Counted from the first letter of the stretch, positions 47,302 to 59,979 are shown. The stretch is 64,000 bases of DNA from Coffea arabica (GCF_036785885.1 NC_092320.1:11409557-11473556), one strand, 5' to 3'. The notes: generated from the letters alone by a model not told the origin. A program made the numbers and translations.

Positions 47302-47309
47302 CTCAGCAT

Positions 47310-48967
47310 CCTTTAGAAAAATTCATTACCAATTTGTTATCATAATCTTTTAAAATAAGAAAGCACTACTAATTGATAGAGCGGTTCAAGTAATAATCAC
47401 CAATATCTTTTTAGACATAAATCTCCATGTGCACCTCCCGAATTTCTTTTCCATTTTCGATTGAGATAGAAAAGGAATGAAACCAACAAAGCACATGCCT
47501 TGAAAGATTATGAGCTAATTATGCCCGGCTTATGTGAAATTTGGTGTAAAGGTTACATGAGAGTATTATTTCAATATATCTATAGTTATGAATGAATTTC
47601 ATGGGATAAGTCAAGAACAAGAAATAGAACTCTTCTTTAGAATAACGATATAATGGATTCACCTCAAGTTTATCTGGCAATGGGCCCCCAGTAAAAAAAA
47701 AGAAAAAAATAGAAGCACGTTCCACTCCTGAATTCTGACCTTAATTCTTTTTCTCTTGAAGTTTGCTGTTTATTTGGCGATTTGTGCAAGTCTGCGTGAT
47801 TTTAAAATTGATAAAAATAGACAAAAGTTTAGGACCAAAATATCACACGAGTGGCTGGAAACGAGGTGTTTGGGAAGGGGGCCTATGAATCGTGAGTCTG
47901 ATTTTGGCGGCCCACTTACATGTGGGCTGGTCCTCGGAGGAGTGGCTAACCTCAATGAATGCCACAGTTGACAGTACATAAAAGTAGAGTTACGTACAAC
48001 TAACATTTTTTGCAAACAAACACTTCACCAAATACAAGATTAATATTTGACCCAAAAAAAAAAGGATTTATACGTTTAGCTCCTGGAGTCCAACAAACAT
48101 TGAGCACTTTTCTTGGTCAGAGATTATTTGGGACAATTTTTTCAAAAAAATACTGTAACACTTTTTTGATATGATGTATGCAAAATAAAAGAGTGATTCA
48201 AAAATGTGTTGATGATACAAACAATTAAAAATTGTACAAATGAACACTAACCAAACAAACCCAAATTGTTAAATAATTCCTCTCAACCATTTTGAGAATG
48301 TCAAATGTCAATACTAATTGTAGCTCAAAAAGGATTGTCCTACTACTACTACTACTGCCATCTCTTCGAAAAAAAAAAAAAAAGTGCACAAGTTTAAGCT
48401 TCACTGAGCCAAAAATCTTGCCCTCAATTTACAAAACTAATGAACACACTCTTTTTTATCTTTTATCACAAAAGTTTGAAGAAAGTGAATTCCAGAAAGA
48501 AAAAAGAAAAATAGTGTTAACAAACTTACCATGTCCTGCAAAATTTTTTAAATCATTTTGTAAAACAAAATTCCAATATGTTAGCCATATTTTTTGAAAT
48601 ACTTTGAATGGTCCATTTGGATTGAGATATGAAAAATCTACAATTAGTGATGAAATTTAGTGAATTCAAACTCTGCCAATTTGCATGCAAGTCCTCCTCG
48701 GACCTCTCTCTCTGCCTGTTCCAACGTTATTTAGTCCATGAACTTTTCTTTTTTAAATTCTACCCCTATTGTTTTCTTAAATGTAAGTTCTAGTTGTCCC
48801 GTGACAATCGCCAGCCAAACAAAGGTATTTGGTTTATTTTCAATTACAAACCTAGTCATTTCAAATCCATTAATTCGGCAACCTTTTCTCAATTCAAATA
48901 TACTCGTTCACAGGTACAGGAGGTGTTGTTGCACAATAAGGGAAATGGTTTGGTGACTGATTATTGA
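47310..48967. other. intergenic, no supported gene
   Basis: A dispersed-repeat remnant with ATACTGTAACACTTTTTTGATAT lies near 48130-48260. No gene was recognised. Confidence 0.45.
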
Positions 48968-49160
48968 CCCGTCTGGCAAATGAGTTTTTTGGGCGTTTGT
49001 CTAAAACTTTACCGTAATTTACTGTAAAAATTGTAGGAGAAATTGTGAAGTGTGTATATTTTTTGATATTTGAAGTGGGTAGTTTAAAAATTTTGAAGTT
49101 AAAGTTATTAAAAAATTTATAGTAGATAAACTTAACAAAAAACTTATTTGCCAAATGGGC
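48968..49160. mobile_element. short MITE with inverted ends
   Basis: The left end CCGTCTGGCAAATGAGTTTT and the complement of the right end, CCATTTGGCAAATAAGTTTT, agree at most positions over about 193 bp. No clear target duplication was found. The left part matches 1040-1196. Confidence 0.6.
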
Positions 49161-49371
49161 GAGTTGTTCGGGAAAAATGGATAGTTCCCGTAACATTTAG
49201 TGCCAGAAAAGGCCACCACATCAGGCCAGTCAAAAAACATTTTTAATTGACTTCCAAATTCTCACTTAAGCTGTACTCTTAATTTGCGCATTTGTCCATG
49301 ACCACAACTGATGGAGTTGTCCTGTAAATCAAAAAATGTCCACAACCAGTTCTTCCTCGCCCGTACAAAAT

Positions 49372-49765
49372 CACAACGAATCTTCTGTCCCACATCCTGT
49401 ACCATTCTCTGTCCCATTTTTTATTATATCGCTATTTCTTCTTTATAAATATCATGTTTTAGTTCTTTTTTGTTTTCTTAAGATTCAATAACTATTAATT
49501 CAGTAAAAAATAAATACAACAATTTCAAAAAAGTAATATATAATAGAAAATTAAAAAATACAGCAGAAAATTCAGAAAAAATTTCATTTTTTATGCATTT
49601 TGATTTTTTGAGTTTGTTAAATTTTGTGTATTACTGAATTAATAGTTATTGAATCTTAAGGAAACAAAAAAGAATTAAAATATGATATTTATGAAGGAAA
49701 AATAGCAATATAATAAAAAATGGGACAGAGAATGATACAGGGTGTGGGACAGAAGATTCGTTGCA
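49372..49765. mobile_element. Mutator-type foldback MITE with 130-bp arms
   Basis: A 394-bp element whose arms of about 130 bp pair almost fully (from CAACGAATCTTCTGTCCCAC to TTAATTCAGTAA, and back). An exact 9-bp duplication GTACAAAAT flanks it (49363-49371 and 49766-49774). The centre is AT-rich and non-coding. Confidence 0.92.
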
Positions 49766-49774
49766 GTACAAAAT

Positions 49775-51014
49775 AAGGATTTCTACGCTAAGAAGAGAGA
49801 TTGATAGTTAAAATCATCACGACAAAAAATACGTTTCTAGATATACCATAGATTCCAAACACCCCCCCCCCCCTCCTTCGTGTATTGGCATTCTTATGAG
49901 TTTAAGTTTTTTATGCACACTCAGTGTACAATTTTTTTTTATATTAATAAATTTGGATCATGTCATATAATACAAATTCATAATCATTAACATAAAAAAT
50001 CGCTGCACAAATAGCAGCAAATAGTAATGCAACCACCAAACGATGAAAATGAATAGAGAGGTCGTCGCAGCATGATTGGCTGTCGACCCTTCGTAAAGCC
50101 GTAAAACGCGGTCGTCTTCTTCTGCTCGTTTTGTCTTTTCCGAAAACTTATACCAAAACCAGAAAACAATTCAACTTTCAAATCACGTCCTTTTGCTGCC
50201 GAGGGCTAACCACCAACACCGAATCGTCGACAGATAAAGATGTAGTCAGAGGGATGGAACCACGGAAAAAGAAAAGGTAAAGAAAAACCTCAGCTCTCCC
50301 GAATAAAACGAGATCATATGGTTGAGTTGTTTAAGGCTAAAGCGACAGATAAATGTGCGGTAGCTACATGTCTGATCGGTATGCTGAACACGATACGATA
50401 CTTCTTCGTTAGATAATCCCTTTGAGGAGGGATGTTAACACAAGTAAGTACCCACTGATTCATGCTAAATTATCAGTACAGTATTTACATGCCTATTGTA
50501 GAGATGAAATTAAGTGTGGGTTTAGGTTGAGGAAAAGAAGCACGCGTCAACCACAAAAGTTTGTCAATTTGAGTTGCAATCAAGTAGTAATCCAATCAAT
50601 TAGGAGATAAAATTAGAGCTAGATGTAAAGCTCATGTATCACGAATTGCATAAGTTAGCAATATTGCAACTAAATCTCACATTTAAAAGGACTCTTACCA
50701 CACCTACACCTTAAAATTAACTCGTGCCTTTTTTTTTTTTTTTTAAGGTGATTGATTGTGATCGTTCGCGAATATGTATATATGCACTACTAACCGGAGA
50801 TTGAGATAAGTATAATCTATTGATTCAAAATTCAATTGTTAGGGAGAAACGCATTGAGAGAGAGACCATCAAAGAATCCACTATGTAAGTTAAGAATCTA
50901 ATTCTGACATAAAAGTTTAACCTGTTAGGTTTTGGACCCTTACTTACAAATTAACTGCTCTTTCTCCATCTCTTGAACCAACGTGAGATCTAATCTTTTA
51001 TTCATGTACATAAC
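49775..51014. other. intergenic, no supported gene
   Basis: A C-tract lies near 49862-49873. No gene, RNA gene or clear element was recognised. Confidence 0.45.
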
Positions 51015-51028
51015 ATTCATCTCTTCGC

Positions 51029-51177
51029 CCTCAGGGGTTTGGTCTGGTGGTTGAGGTTGCTGAAAATGGAGCCTCAGGTCCCTGGTTCGAACCTTGCTGC
51101 CAGCAAGTTGCTGAGGGTGGTGAATAGTCTGCGGGGTCCACTCCCTGCGGGACACACCTAAAAAAAAAAAAAAAATT
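51029..51177 (+). mobile_element. tRNA-derived SINE, copy C
   Basis: About 149 bp with box A-like TGGTCTGGTGG and box B GGTTCGAACC. The 3' part has GGGGTCCACTCCCTGCGGG and an A(15)-class tail. A 14-bp duplication ATTCATCTCTTCGC flanks it (51015-51028 and 51178-51191). Its body does not match copies A and B, so it is a different SINE family. Confidence 0.93.
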
Positions 51178-51191
51178 ATTCATCTCTTCGC

Positions 51192-53552
51192 AACGGCATA
51201 ACTAGGCCAAGACACTTTGAAATCGAATTTTCGTCATTAAAAATAGATACTTGACTCGTAAAATTGTAGCCATTTGAGAATGCAGGCTTGATCACTGTCA
51301 GTACTTTAACCACTCATGGATGGGAGTTTATGAGTGCTAATTTATCACTATTTGCCATACCTTGCTGCTGCTGCTGTAACATATTTACCTTTGTCGTTAG
51401 AGGTGGCAGCTACGAAACGCGTACAGCCTTGCAGGTGATATGGAGCTAAAATTCGTGTCTTCCGCTTAAAAGCTATTCATAAAGTCTTCAAAGAAGCATA
51501 ATCAAAGGTTCTACCTAGTTTTAACAACAAACAGACTGCGCGTGCGCTGCTGCTGAATCAATCAAAATAAAAAAAAAACAAACAGCATCTCTAACCACCC
51601 AATCATTACTATCTTAAACTATACACATTTCTGACTTCACAAAAATTATACAGAATATATGCATTGCTAGCCTACCTACGATTCGCTTCATAAACGTTCG
51701 ATCATGCCCCCTCTCCCAAGGAAATTCACTCACTACTTACTCAAACCAGGCATTTCTTTTCCCCATTTGCCTTTTGGGTTCTCAAAATTTCAAGTAATGA
51801 AGCATTATTATTATTATTTTCTTTATTAATATCAATCTTAATTAATTATGAAGCCAAGACAACGGATTCTTCCACATAGTTTATGTTAATAGCTTTGGAC
51901 CTAGCCAAATCCTAATATGTACCAACTCATATTTAAGGCTAAACTTCTCTTTTCTGGCAGCCTGCATAGTACATACCCTTTCTTGTATTCCGGCCAGGTT
52001 CAGAACTCTCGTTTCTTGCAAAATATCATCTCTCAAATTAATCTAACCATCGCACCAAGAAGAAAAAACCAAAAAAAAGAAAAAAAAAAAAGAAAAAAAC
52101 GCACACACTCACGGACTCGCAAAGACCATGAAATGCAAATGAATAAAGACGAAGTCAATATGGTCGAGTTCAAAAGCTGGACAGACCAAAATCTGCAGTG
52201 TAAATTAAACAGGTCCAAATTTTAGCAATTTGCAAAGAAAGAAAAGGCGTTCATGAATGTTGTACATAAATTCGATGGTAGGACACATATGACACGGTCA
52301 AGGAATATTAAATAATTAAAGGCGGTGCGTAATTTACGTTCTTCATTTTAATAATCAGTCTTTTGACACATATCTTTCGTCTAGCAGCCATTAGACAAAT
52401 ACACTAATTAAAGTGTTGACTGTCTTATGCAATTACAATGGTTTTAACTAAGTGTTTAATTCTCTTCTCTTCATTATTTTAAGGTGTTTATCAAATGCTG
52501 GGAACCACCAAATTTTTGAAGAACTCAATATGAAGAAACTGGAATTTTTTTTCCTAGACCAAAGGGGTGCTTGGGGTGTTTCGACACCATCATTAGATTA
52601 GATTTTTTTTGCTATACGTGAGATTTGAACTCACGCCTTTAGCCCAAGGAGGGTTTAGTGACCACTGAATCAAACTCTGTAGTTTGAAGAAACTTGAATG
52701 GCACTGGCATTAGTGACATATATATTTATGTAACTCTTTCCTTTAAATTCAGTTTCTATGGCAAAAGTGTAGATTATATAAGATACAAGCAAAGCAAACG
52801 CTTGTCCGTTTCAACTGGATCATTATCCTACCATGTGAAAAACCAGATATCAAGAGACGTTTGATAATGTATTATTATTATTTCTGGGTATTCTGAACTA
52901 TCCTTTAGTACCCAAAAGGTGTTCTCTTTTTTTTTTTTCCTTTTCTGGCAAGACACTTCACATAAAATGTTATTGTCATTGCATCATGGAGAAAAAATAA
53001 TGCTTAAAAACAATTTTTAGCCCTAATGAGGCTGATTACTCCTAATAGTGAACCTAAAGTTTCATTACTTCTTGAAAAAAGGAGAACTCCAGTAGTACCA
53101 TTAAAAAATATCACTCGGCAAGAAGAAAGCGACATTGTCTTAATTTGCAAACAACGAGATCAATGAACACCTTGCATTGATGAATGAAAGAACAACATCA
53201 ATAATGATTACAGTAATCAACATAGTAATCTAAGTAACATACCCACTAAGCCATGCTGCTTTAAGAGTAGCCATGTAAAAATGGGTTAATCCTCACCGTT
53301 CAGTTGCCATGTAAAAGGAAGGACGATCAACTCTCCTCTCCCTCTCACACAATCTCCCTTCTTTTCTACACCGCTAATCGTTATTACTTTTAGAAGCATT
53401 TACAACTATATACCATACGGATGACCGCACAGAATCACCCCTCCCTCAGCACAGGGAAGCAGTTATTCCTCTCTTTTTTCAGTTTCTGACAGACAGTTAT
53501 GCAAACCTCCCACCACCCGCCGCCACCAAATCCGCCGCTGCTTCTTTCTGCT
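51192..53552. other. intergenic, no supported gene
   Basis: Holds the SINE-like fragment at 52557-52682. No gene was recognised. Confidence 0.45.
52557..52682 (-). mobile_element. degenerate SINE-like repeat, copy 1
   Basis: On the minus strand it reads TTTGATTCAGTGGTCACTAA, then GTGAGTTCAAATCTCAC (box B-like), an A-run, and GATGGTGTCGAAACACCCC. The same order of motifs occurs at 56374-56482, also on the minus strand. No target duplication was found. Confidence 0.5.
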
Positions 53553-53918
53553 TTAACAAGCATAAAACTCGACCAGCTCGTCCAACGACTCCGGCTGAGG
53601 ATCAGCATTTTCCAGCATCCAAAGCAAATGCTCAAACAGCACAACTTCACAGCCGACTCTAATGCAGTCATCCGAGTCACCGGACCGGTCCATGAGCTCC
53701 CGGAAAAGCGGGTTCTCGATGACGTCGGAGCTGACGAGGTATCGGCGCCGGGACTTGCCTACGTAGACAGGATGCAAGTCTTGGTTGGATACAGCGTTTT
53801 CATCGTCGGAGCAACTGTTGGCGGCGGCAATGGGGCTGCCATTGGCCCTCCCAAGTTTGAAAGACTGCATTTTCTTTAGGACTGACTTGAGCTTGGTGAG
53901 TCTGCCAGCTTTGGCCAT
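53553..53918 (-). CDS. SAUR76: SAUR family protein, SAUR76-like
   Basis: A single-exon gene of 121 aa, usual for this subgroup. The start MAKAGRLTKLKSVLKKMQSF is a basic amphipathic helix. Then come a Ser/Asn/Asp-rich linker, the SAUR core with HPVYVGKSRRRYLVSSDVI and NPLFRELMDR, and the signature ending CEVVLFEHLLWMLENADPQP ... ELVEFYAC. The final FYAC and the LLWMLENAD block separate the SAUR76-79 group, linked to ethylene and growth control, from the canonical SAURs. The other strand carries a long open frame that is only a shadow. It shares little with the SAUR at 41.7 kb beyond the core, so the two are not a recent tandem duplication. Confidence 0.93.
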   Translation of the reverse strand: MAKAGRLTKLKSVLKKMQSFKLGRANGSPIAAANSCSDDENAVSNQDLHPVYVGKSRRRYLVSSDVIENPLFRELMDRSGDSDDCIRVGCEVVLFEHLLWMLENADPQPESLDELVEFYAC

Positions 53919-55375
53919 TGGTGGGAAGAGGAAGAAGAAGAAGAAGATGATGAAATATTTGGAGAATTAAGAAGCTCGAGAGACGGAGGAGGAGAGAAGA
54001 AGGAAGAATGCTGGTTTGTGGGGCTTGAGAAAGTGGGAGGAAGCTGCGTATTAAAAGGGGCGGGAGTCGGGTTAAAATGGTTAAATTCTGGATTTGGTTT
54101 TGGCTTACTGTTTAATTAATTAATTAAGCGAGCCGGCCAGGTCATGGGAACCAAGCAAAAATTGTAAAGATTAACGGTGAAGGTTGGTTTGGAGCAAAAA
54201 CCAGCTGCGGCCTTTGGAGGCGGGCCGGGTCTTGGGTCTGAATTAAATGTAAGGGACTTGCCCTTGAGAATATTAACCCACTGCGAAAAAAATTGCGAAT
54301 TTTTTTTTCCCTTTTTGATACTAGAGGAGTTATTTCTAAGAGATTTGATAAGAAGCCAATTGCTTGACATTTAGGGTATTGAAATTCAAAAAGTCTACGG
54401 CAATGTTAATTTTTCTCTGTTTGATTAATGCAGCTGAATTGAGAACAATATGTAAACAGAAAAAAAAAAAAAAAAATTGGGTACGCGCGTAGCCTTCATT
54501 CACCTTTTAGGATAGATGATTTTCAAAAATTGCTCCTGTCATTTTCCAACAGCTTTTTATATGATTGAATGCGTTGTTAATGGAAAAGTTTAGTTCATAT
54601 TCTGTCAAACTATCTATTGATGCATGGGAATACAAACCCTTAGTGGATACATATGCTTAGGATGAAAAGGAGAGTAAAAAAAATAATAATAATAAGAAAG
54701 AAAAGACGCCTGATTCAGCAAAAGATGACGAAGAACAGACACATGCACGTTCAAAGGATCTTGCCTAAAAGAAATTGAGTGGCTCAGGAGACTAAGCAAT
54801 CAACTTAGAACTCTATGGTTTGTGGATGGAGCTGCAAAAAATATTTTCCAAATGGAAACATCATTTTCACCTTGGGGAAGTGGAACCCAACCCCTTTACT
54901 TTAGATTAAATGAAGAATATAAACAAAAACCTCCACACCATCCACTAATCCAATTGCTGCATGTTTTGAAAAGACTTGTCCGGTGTGACACATTGAGGAA
55001 CTTGTGCCTGTAGGTCATTAAGAAAAACGGCATTTTCCACTGAGCGCAACTTGTATCTGTCCAGGTTTTTTTAGCTATCCCAAAAAGGGCCAGCCAGTTT
55101 GCAGTGTTAAGGATTCCAGGACTAAATTCTTCCCCCTTCAACCCTCATTTGGGACCAAATTCAAGCCCCGGCCCGCTGGCAGACAGGAAAAAATCACTGA
55201 AGAAAATCATCAAACTTCACAGTTGGCAAACTCAAAAGCGGCACGCAAGACTTATGCATCCTTTCTTCTTTTGTTGTAACTTTATTTATAGATAAAAGTT
55301 GTCACACCATAATCTACAAGAAGAGAGTGTGTGTGTGTGTGTGAATTATATATATATATATGGATTAATCATCTA
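53919..55375. other. upstream region of the SAUR76-like gene, then intergenic
   Basis: Leader and promoter DNA for the minus-strand SAUR lies at the left, with a GAA repeat near 53930-53947. No other gene was recognised. Confidence 0.4.
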
Positions 55376-55379
55376 TATA

Positions 55380-55492
55380 TTAACAGTGTATACACTTTTA
55401 CTACTATTAGATGCATGACACATAATTTGAATTTGAATTTAAAACTCAAATTTTGCGTATGTGTCGTGTATCCAACCGTGACAGTGTGTGTC

Positions 55493-55495
<3 letters not shown>
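55380..55495. repeat. dispersed CAGTGTATACACT repeat
   Basis: ACAGTGTATACACTTTTA at the left and CCGTGACAGTGTGTG at the right enclose AATTTGAATTTGAATTT. TG and TA microsatellites flank it (55326-55343 and 55493-55524). Confidence 0.5.
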
Positions 55496-55523
<28 letters not shown>

Positions 55524-56373
55524 ATGGTATGGATGTATGGAATTCCAATGAGAACAAAGAGCCAAAACCTGATAGAAACCTAGAAAATGAAGCAGCTGAC
55601 AGGAATGAAGCACATATTTAGGCAACTAACGTGTCTGATTAAGCTAATGAAGATTCTCATTAGCCTGTATGCAATCATTTAGTGGTGCACTTTTTGTGCT
55701 TTGATTTAAAAAAAAACAAACAAATTTAACCGGAAAAATGGTTGCAGAGGATTAATAAATCAGGCGGGCGAGGTCATTTTTAATCTGAACGGTTGCCATT
55801 TTCGTAAAAGACAAAGATGGAACTGTTAACTAATCGAACTATGAAGTTGTTAGGGTTCTTAAGATGCCACGCAACCACGAGTTAGCTACAGGCATTATTT
55901 ACCAGCGTCTATCAATTAAACTATATTTTGGCTTTGCTGTAGTCTTTCATTTGGATATTGGCTTTTCAAAAAGTCTGAGCTCCAAAAGAAAAACTTTCTT
56001 AGGAACGTTACACAGTCTAACTTGCAATCTACTCTTGAATTCGGTGATTGAGACCCATGGACATCTTCACACTGGCACTCGAGAATCCAGAGTTCTCAAA
56101 AAAAAAAAAAAAAAAAAAAAAAGGATACATTAGGGCAAGATGAATGGCACTCTCAACAACTTCAAGAGTGTTTTTCTGTTCAAATTGACATTCACCAAAT
56201 ACAATCTCAATGCCAACACAAGATGATTTAATTGGTAAACGCTTCCTAAAATCTCAAAGGTGTGTTAAAATCTAGTTTCTTTATGAGTTGGTAAGACCAG
56301 GCTGAATCTATCCAAACTTTTTTTTTTTTTAGTGGAAAAAAAAAAAGCGTAAGGATTGTGTACACGGATCTTA

Positions 56374-56482
56374 CTAGATCATAGGAGTGTTTTGGCATCA
56401 CTCTTGAATTTTTTTCATTGTGGGTGTGATTTGAATCCTCACCTACAACCCATGGTAGTTACTGAATCAAGTTCAGTGGTTA
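56374..56482 (-). mobile_element. degenerate SINE-like repeat, copy 2
   Basis: Minus strand: TTGATTCAGTAACTACC, GTGAGGATTCAAATCACACC (box B-like), an A-run, then GTGATGCCAAAACACTCC. Homologous to 52557-52682. Confidence 0.5.
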
Positions 56483-57520
56483 TATTTAAAATTAATCCAT
56501 CTTCAAAATGAAATTCTTTCTTGAAAGCGACAGACATGTGCCACGGAGTTGCTGAATTCTGGATGATTACAATCATCCAAGTCTCCTCTATATATATATA
56601 TATATCTATTTGGTTCGAATGTCTGCTATTTTTCCAATGAAGAGCTGATAAGAAATAATAGTATACATATGCACAAGAAGCAACTGGTGGCAACCACCAC
56701 AATCCCCCTTTTCCTGTAGAACTAAATAAAATAAATATATAGTAAGTAAATTCGAGAGCACTTATTGGTGCATGAAATTAATTAATCAGCTTATTTTTGT
56801 TTGTCAGTATTTAACTCTGAACTGTTAACGTTTGAAAAGTTGATATTTTTGTCTCCTTCTCAAAAGATTCTCTGTAGCGTAGGTAGGTAATGAACATATT
56901 GTTGTCCTACATTACATGCTACTATAAGGTTTTTTTTTTTTTTTTTTTTTGCCTGTTACTTACAGCATATGTTAAAGCGATTCTCGTTTAACCACTATAT
57001 GAATTATTTGCCATTCTCCTTTTGGATCCAATTTATACTGCTTGATCTATTTTGCTTCCACCGCAGCGGTTAAAAAAGAAAACAACAAAGATCTCGATAA
57101 TAATTCACAAACTTTTGGTCATGGTGGGTTACCAAGGGAGCAAAAACTTCTTCTTTCTGAGGTTATATTTTGGCATCACATTCGAGAATGAACCTTTTCC
57201 GACAAAAGCACAGATGAGGGGGGAAGGAACATTTATTTGCCATTGCAATTTCCTTTGAAAACTAGTAATTATTGCGTTAATACTACATCGGAAGATCCGC
57301 ACAAGCTTCGAATGTACCTCCAAAGAGAAAATGATATTTTGGCATTATATGATGGTCTTGGGTCTTTAATTTGATGTCGGAAGAATGGCCGAAAATGAAT
57401 GCGAAGCCACTGTACCAATTTGCAATTGTGGTCCTATTGATGACACAAAACATCTTGTAATATTAAATCATCATCCATTTCGCGCCGTAGCATCATCCCC
57501 CGCCCGACAACATACGAAAA

Positions 57521-57521
57521 T

Positions 57522-57551
<30 letters not shown>
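57521..57551. repeat. (CA)n microsatellite
   Basis: About 15 CA units without interruption. Confidence 0.95.
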
Positions 57552-57556
<5 letters not shown>

Positions 57557-59846
57557 TGTACGTGTATATTAACGAGTGCCCATATATTTCAAGTTTATAT
57601 TTTTTAAAATATAAAATTAACTAAAAAAAGTAAGTAATACAAGAAAAGGTAGGTAAGATTAAATAGAAAAAATATATATAAATGTAAGAAAAGAATTGCT
57701 AGTGTGTGTGTGTATATATATATATATGAAGGGTTAGGTAAACATTAGATACGTTAACGAGTATTTAAGGGTATCCGTTATAAAAACCCCATATATTAAT
57801 ATTGCAACAAAATCCATTAATTTTGTTTGATCAGTCAGAATCCGAAACTAATATGTGTGTTGGATTAGTTGAATTAAGACTGGTTCGTTGCTAATTGATG
57901 ATCCAGATGGGGCGAAACCTTGAAAGCGATGCGGAAATGTTTCTCCTTAATTAATTGAGCAGTGCCATGTGAGCTACACATGGACTGTGCATGCTGCAAA
58001 CGCGGTGTTTGATCCTCTCTTCAACATGTTTGACGCACAAAATATGAGTCCAAATCGCCCATACCATTCCCATGTGGTCCATATAATCACCAAAATTTGT
58101 TCAACTTTAGCGAAGCATTTATATGCAAAAATTGTTGGCTACTATCTTCTGGCGTAGCTAATTAAGCTAAGTCGAGGGTGGGAATCGGAGCACCGAATTC
58201 AATAATGTGCCGTACGTATCTTTGTCAATACTCAGGACAGGTCTCAATGATGAAAAAGGCCGAACACATGTAATCTTGTTTTGCACTGGCACGAGCGACT
58301 CAACAAGTCCAGCCACAATGCAGATCGACCGTTGATAGTGAAAAACGAGCAAACTTTAAATACTACCACTATTAGTTTGGAACCAAATTGATTGGAAATT
58401 AGATTGAAAAAGATAGCCATAATTGACAGCACAAAAAATCTGCCCGCAAACACACTTTGGTTTCTTCTTCGTTTTCCAGGCATATTATTGTGTCGTTTTT
58501 GTTTAGATTATTAAATTATCTTAAATAATGTTTTATTTGTATTATAAATATATTTTTTAATTTATTTTTATATTTTTAATTATTATTTTATCTAAAATAA
58601 GATACGTCAAATTATAAAAAATAATTATTTCGAATAATACCGTATCCCTATCCTCCGACACGATTAAAAATTACCCCCCCCCCCCCCCCGAGTGAGACTG
58701 TTCAAGATTCCTTTAGGGGCATCATTACGTGAAACAAATGCTGAGATCATATTTGTTCAATCAAAACCAAATGATGACTAGGGGTTTGTCGACAATCAAT
58801 GGGCATCTGTGCATGTTTTTGTTTTTGGATCCGAGTGGAGATACGATTCTCTCTCTGCTAAGAAAGCACAGTCCAATAATGGGCGTGATTTTGCATCTGA
58901 AAAAAGGTCAAGGCTAAACACAATCTGGAGTTTTGCTGCTGACATGTTTTGGGGCGATTTATCTCACCACTGGCCCTTGGACTTTTACCACGCCTAGTGC
59001 CTGGCTAGTTTGACTCCGTAAAGATGCTTGGACCAACAGACACATGTGCCTAAAGAATTGAGGCCCGACCATCATTCTAACATATAACATAAGATTTGGT
59101 CATGTGCTTAGCCCTTAGGCAATAGGATCATTATCAGGCCACTTTTTGCTACAATGACAGCCGCGTAGGCTTTGTTTGGAAGGCAGTAGTTTTTCAAAGA
59201 AAAATTACTAGGTTTTCAGTCACCTTTTTAACTCACACATATATATATATCAAATTATTGTGATAATTTTTTATTGTAAAAAATTCATAAAAATGCAATC
59301 CAAACATCTTTTTAATCCAATAGTAGCAGTGTCTATGAAAACCGATTTAATGCACACAGTAATTAACGAGAACTAGGTAATACACGATTTTATCTATTTA
59401 AAATTTTTCCGTGCCAGCTTGTTCACATGAGATTCTAGTGTGTTTCAAAAAAATGCGCATAGCATAGAAGCTGTTTTGCCCGTTATAGAAGATCTTAGTG
59501 TTTTGTTTAAATTAATGGGATTATTATAGTAGGTAGTGATGTGGTTTTTCTACCGTTCCCTTACTGTTAAAAATACAATTTGTCAAACCAGCTAATGTTG
59601 CCAATATCTTGCTTAACTGTTAGGGACATTACGCAATTTGTCCGACTAGATCATGTCTCGAATATCTTGCATATTAGCTGATCGGAACATTTGCCAGTTG
59701 ATTGTGAAGTCAGTAGTTTAACTTTCAAATTCTTTCCTTTCTCTTACTTGTAAGGCTTAGAATTAAAATTTTCTCCTTTGCCATCTAGAGGAATTAATTC
59801 TTCTCCACAAAACACCCTTTTTTTTTGGATTAATTTTTTCAATATT

Positions 59847-59979
59847 AACAGTGTATACACTGTCAGCGTTGGATGAATGACAAAATATGTAAAATTTGAA
59901 TTTGAAATTCAACTTTTACTTACATGTCATGAATCCCACGATAATAGTGTATACACTGTCAATGTATATAAGATTTACT
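59847..59979. repeat. dispersed CAGTGTATACACTGTCA repeat, best copy
   Basis: ACAGTGTATACACTGTCAGC at the left and AGTGTATACACTGTCAATG at the right, about 110 bp apart. Both ends are themselves near-palindromes (GTGTATACAC). The centre has GTTGGATGAATGACA and ACATGTCATGAATCCCA. Confidence 0.7.

Larger units (their letters stand above)
55525..59846. other. intergenic, no supported gene
   Basis: Holds an A(24) run near 56099, the SINE-like repeat at 56374-56482, a (CA)n microsatellite at about 57521-57551, a C tract near 58674-58690 and a MITE-like remnant at about 59165-59310. Several open frames of 60-90 codons show no recognisable protein. Confidence 0.45.

Noticed and set aside
53499-53879. 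Plus-strand frame of 126 codons
   Set aside because: It is the antisense shadow of the SAUR76-like gene, which has clear family motifs.
4353-58690. Homopolymer C or G tracts of 12-20 bases (near 4353, 7952, 18626, 33575, 49862, 58674) as functional elements
   Set aside because: They are isolated, lie outside genes and are prone to sequencing error. I see no reason to assign them a role.
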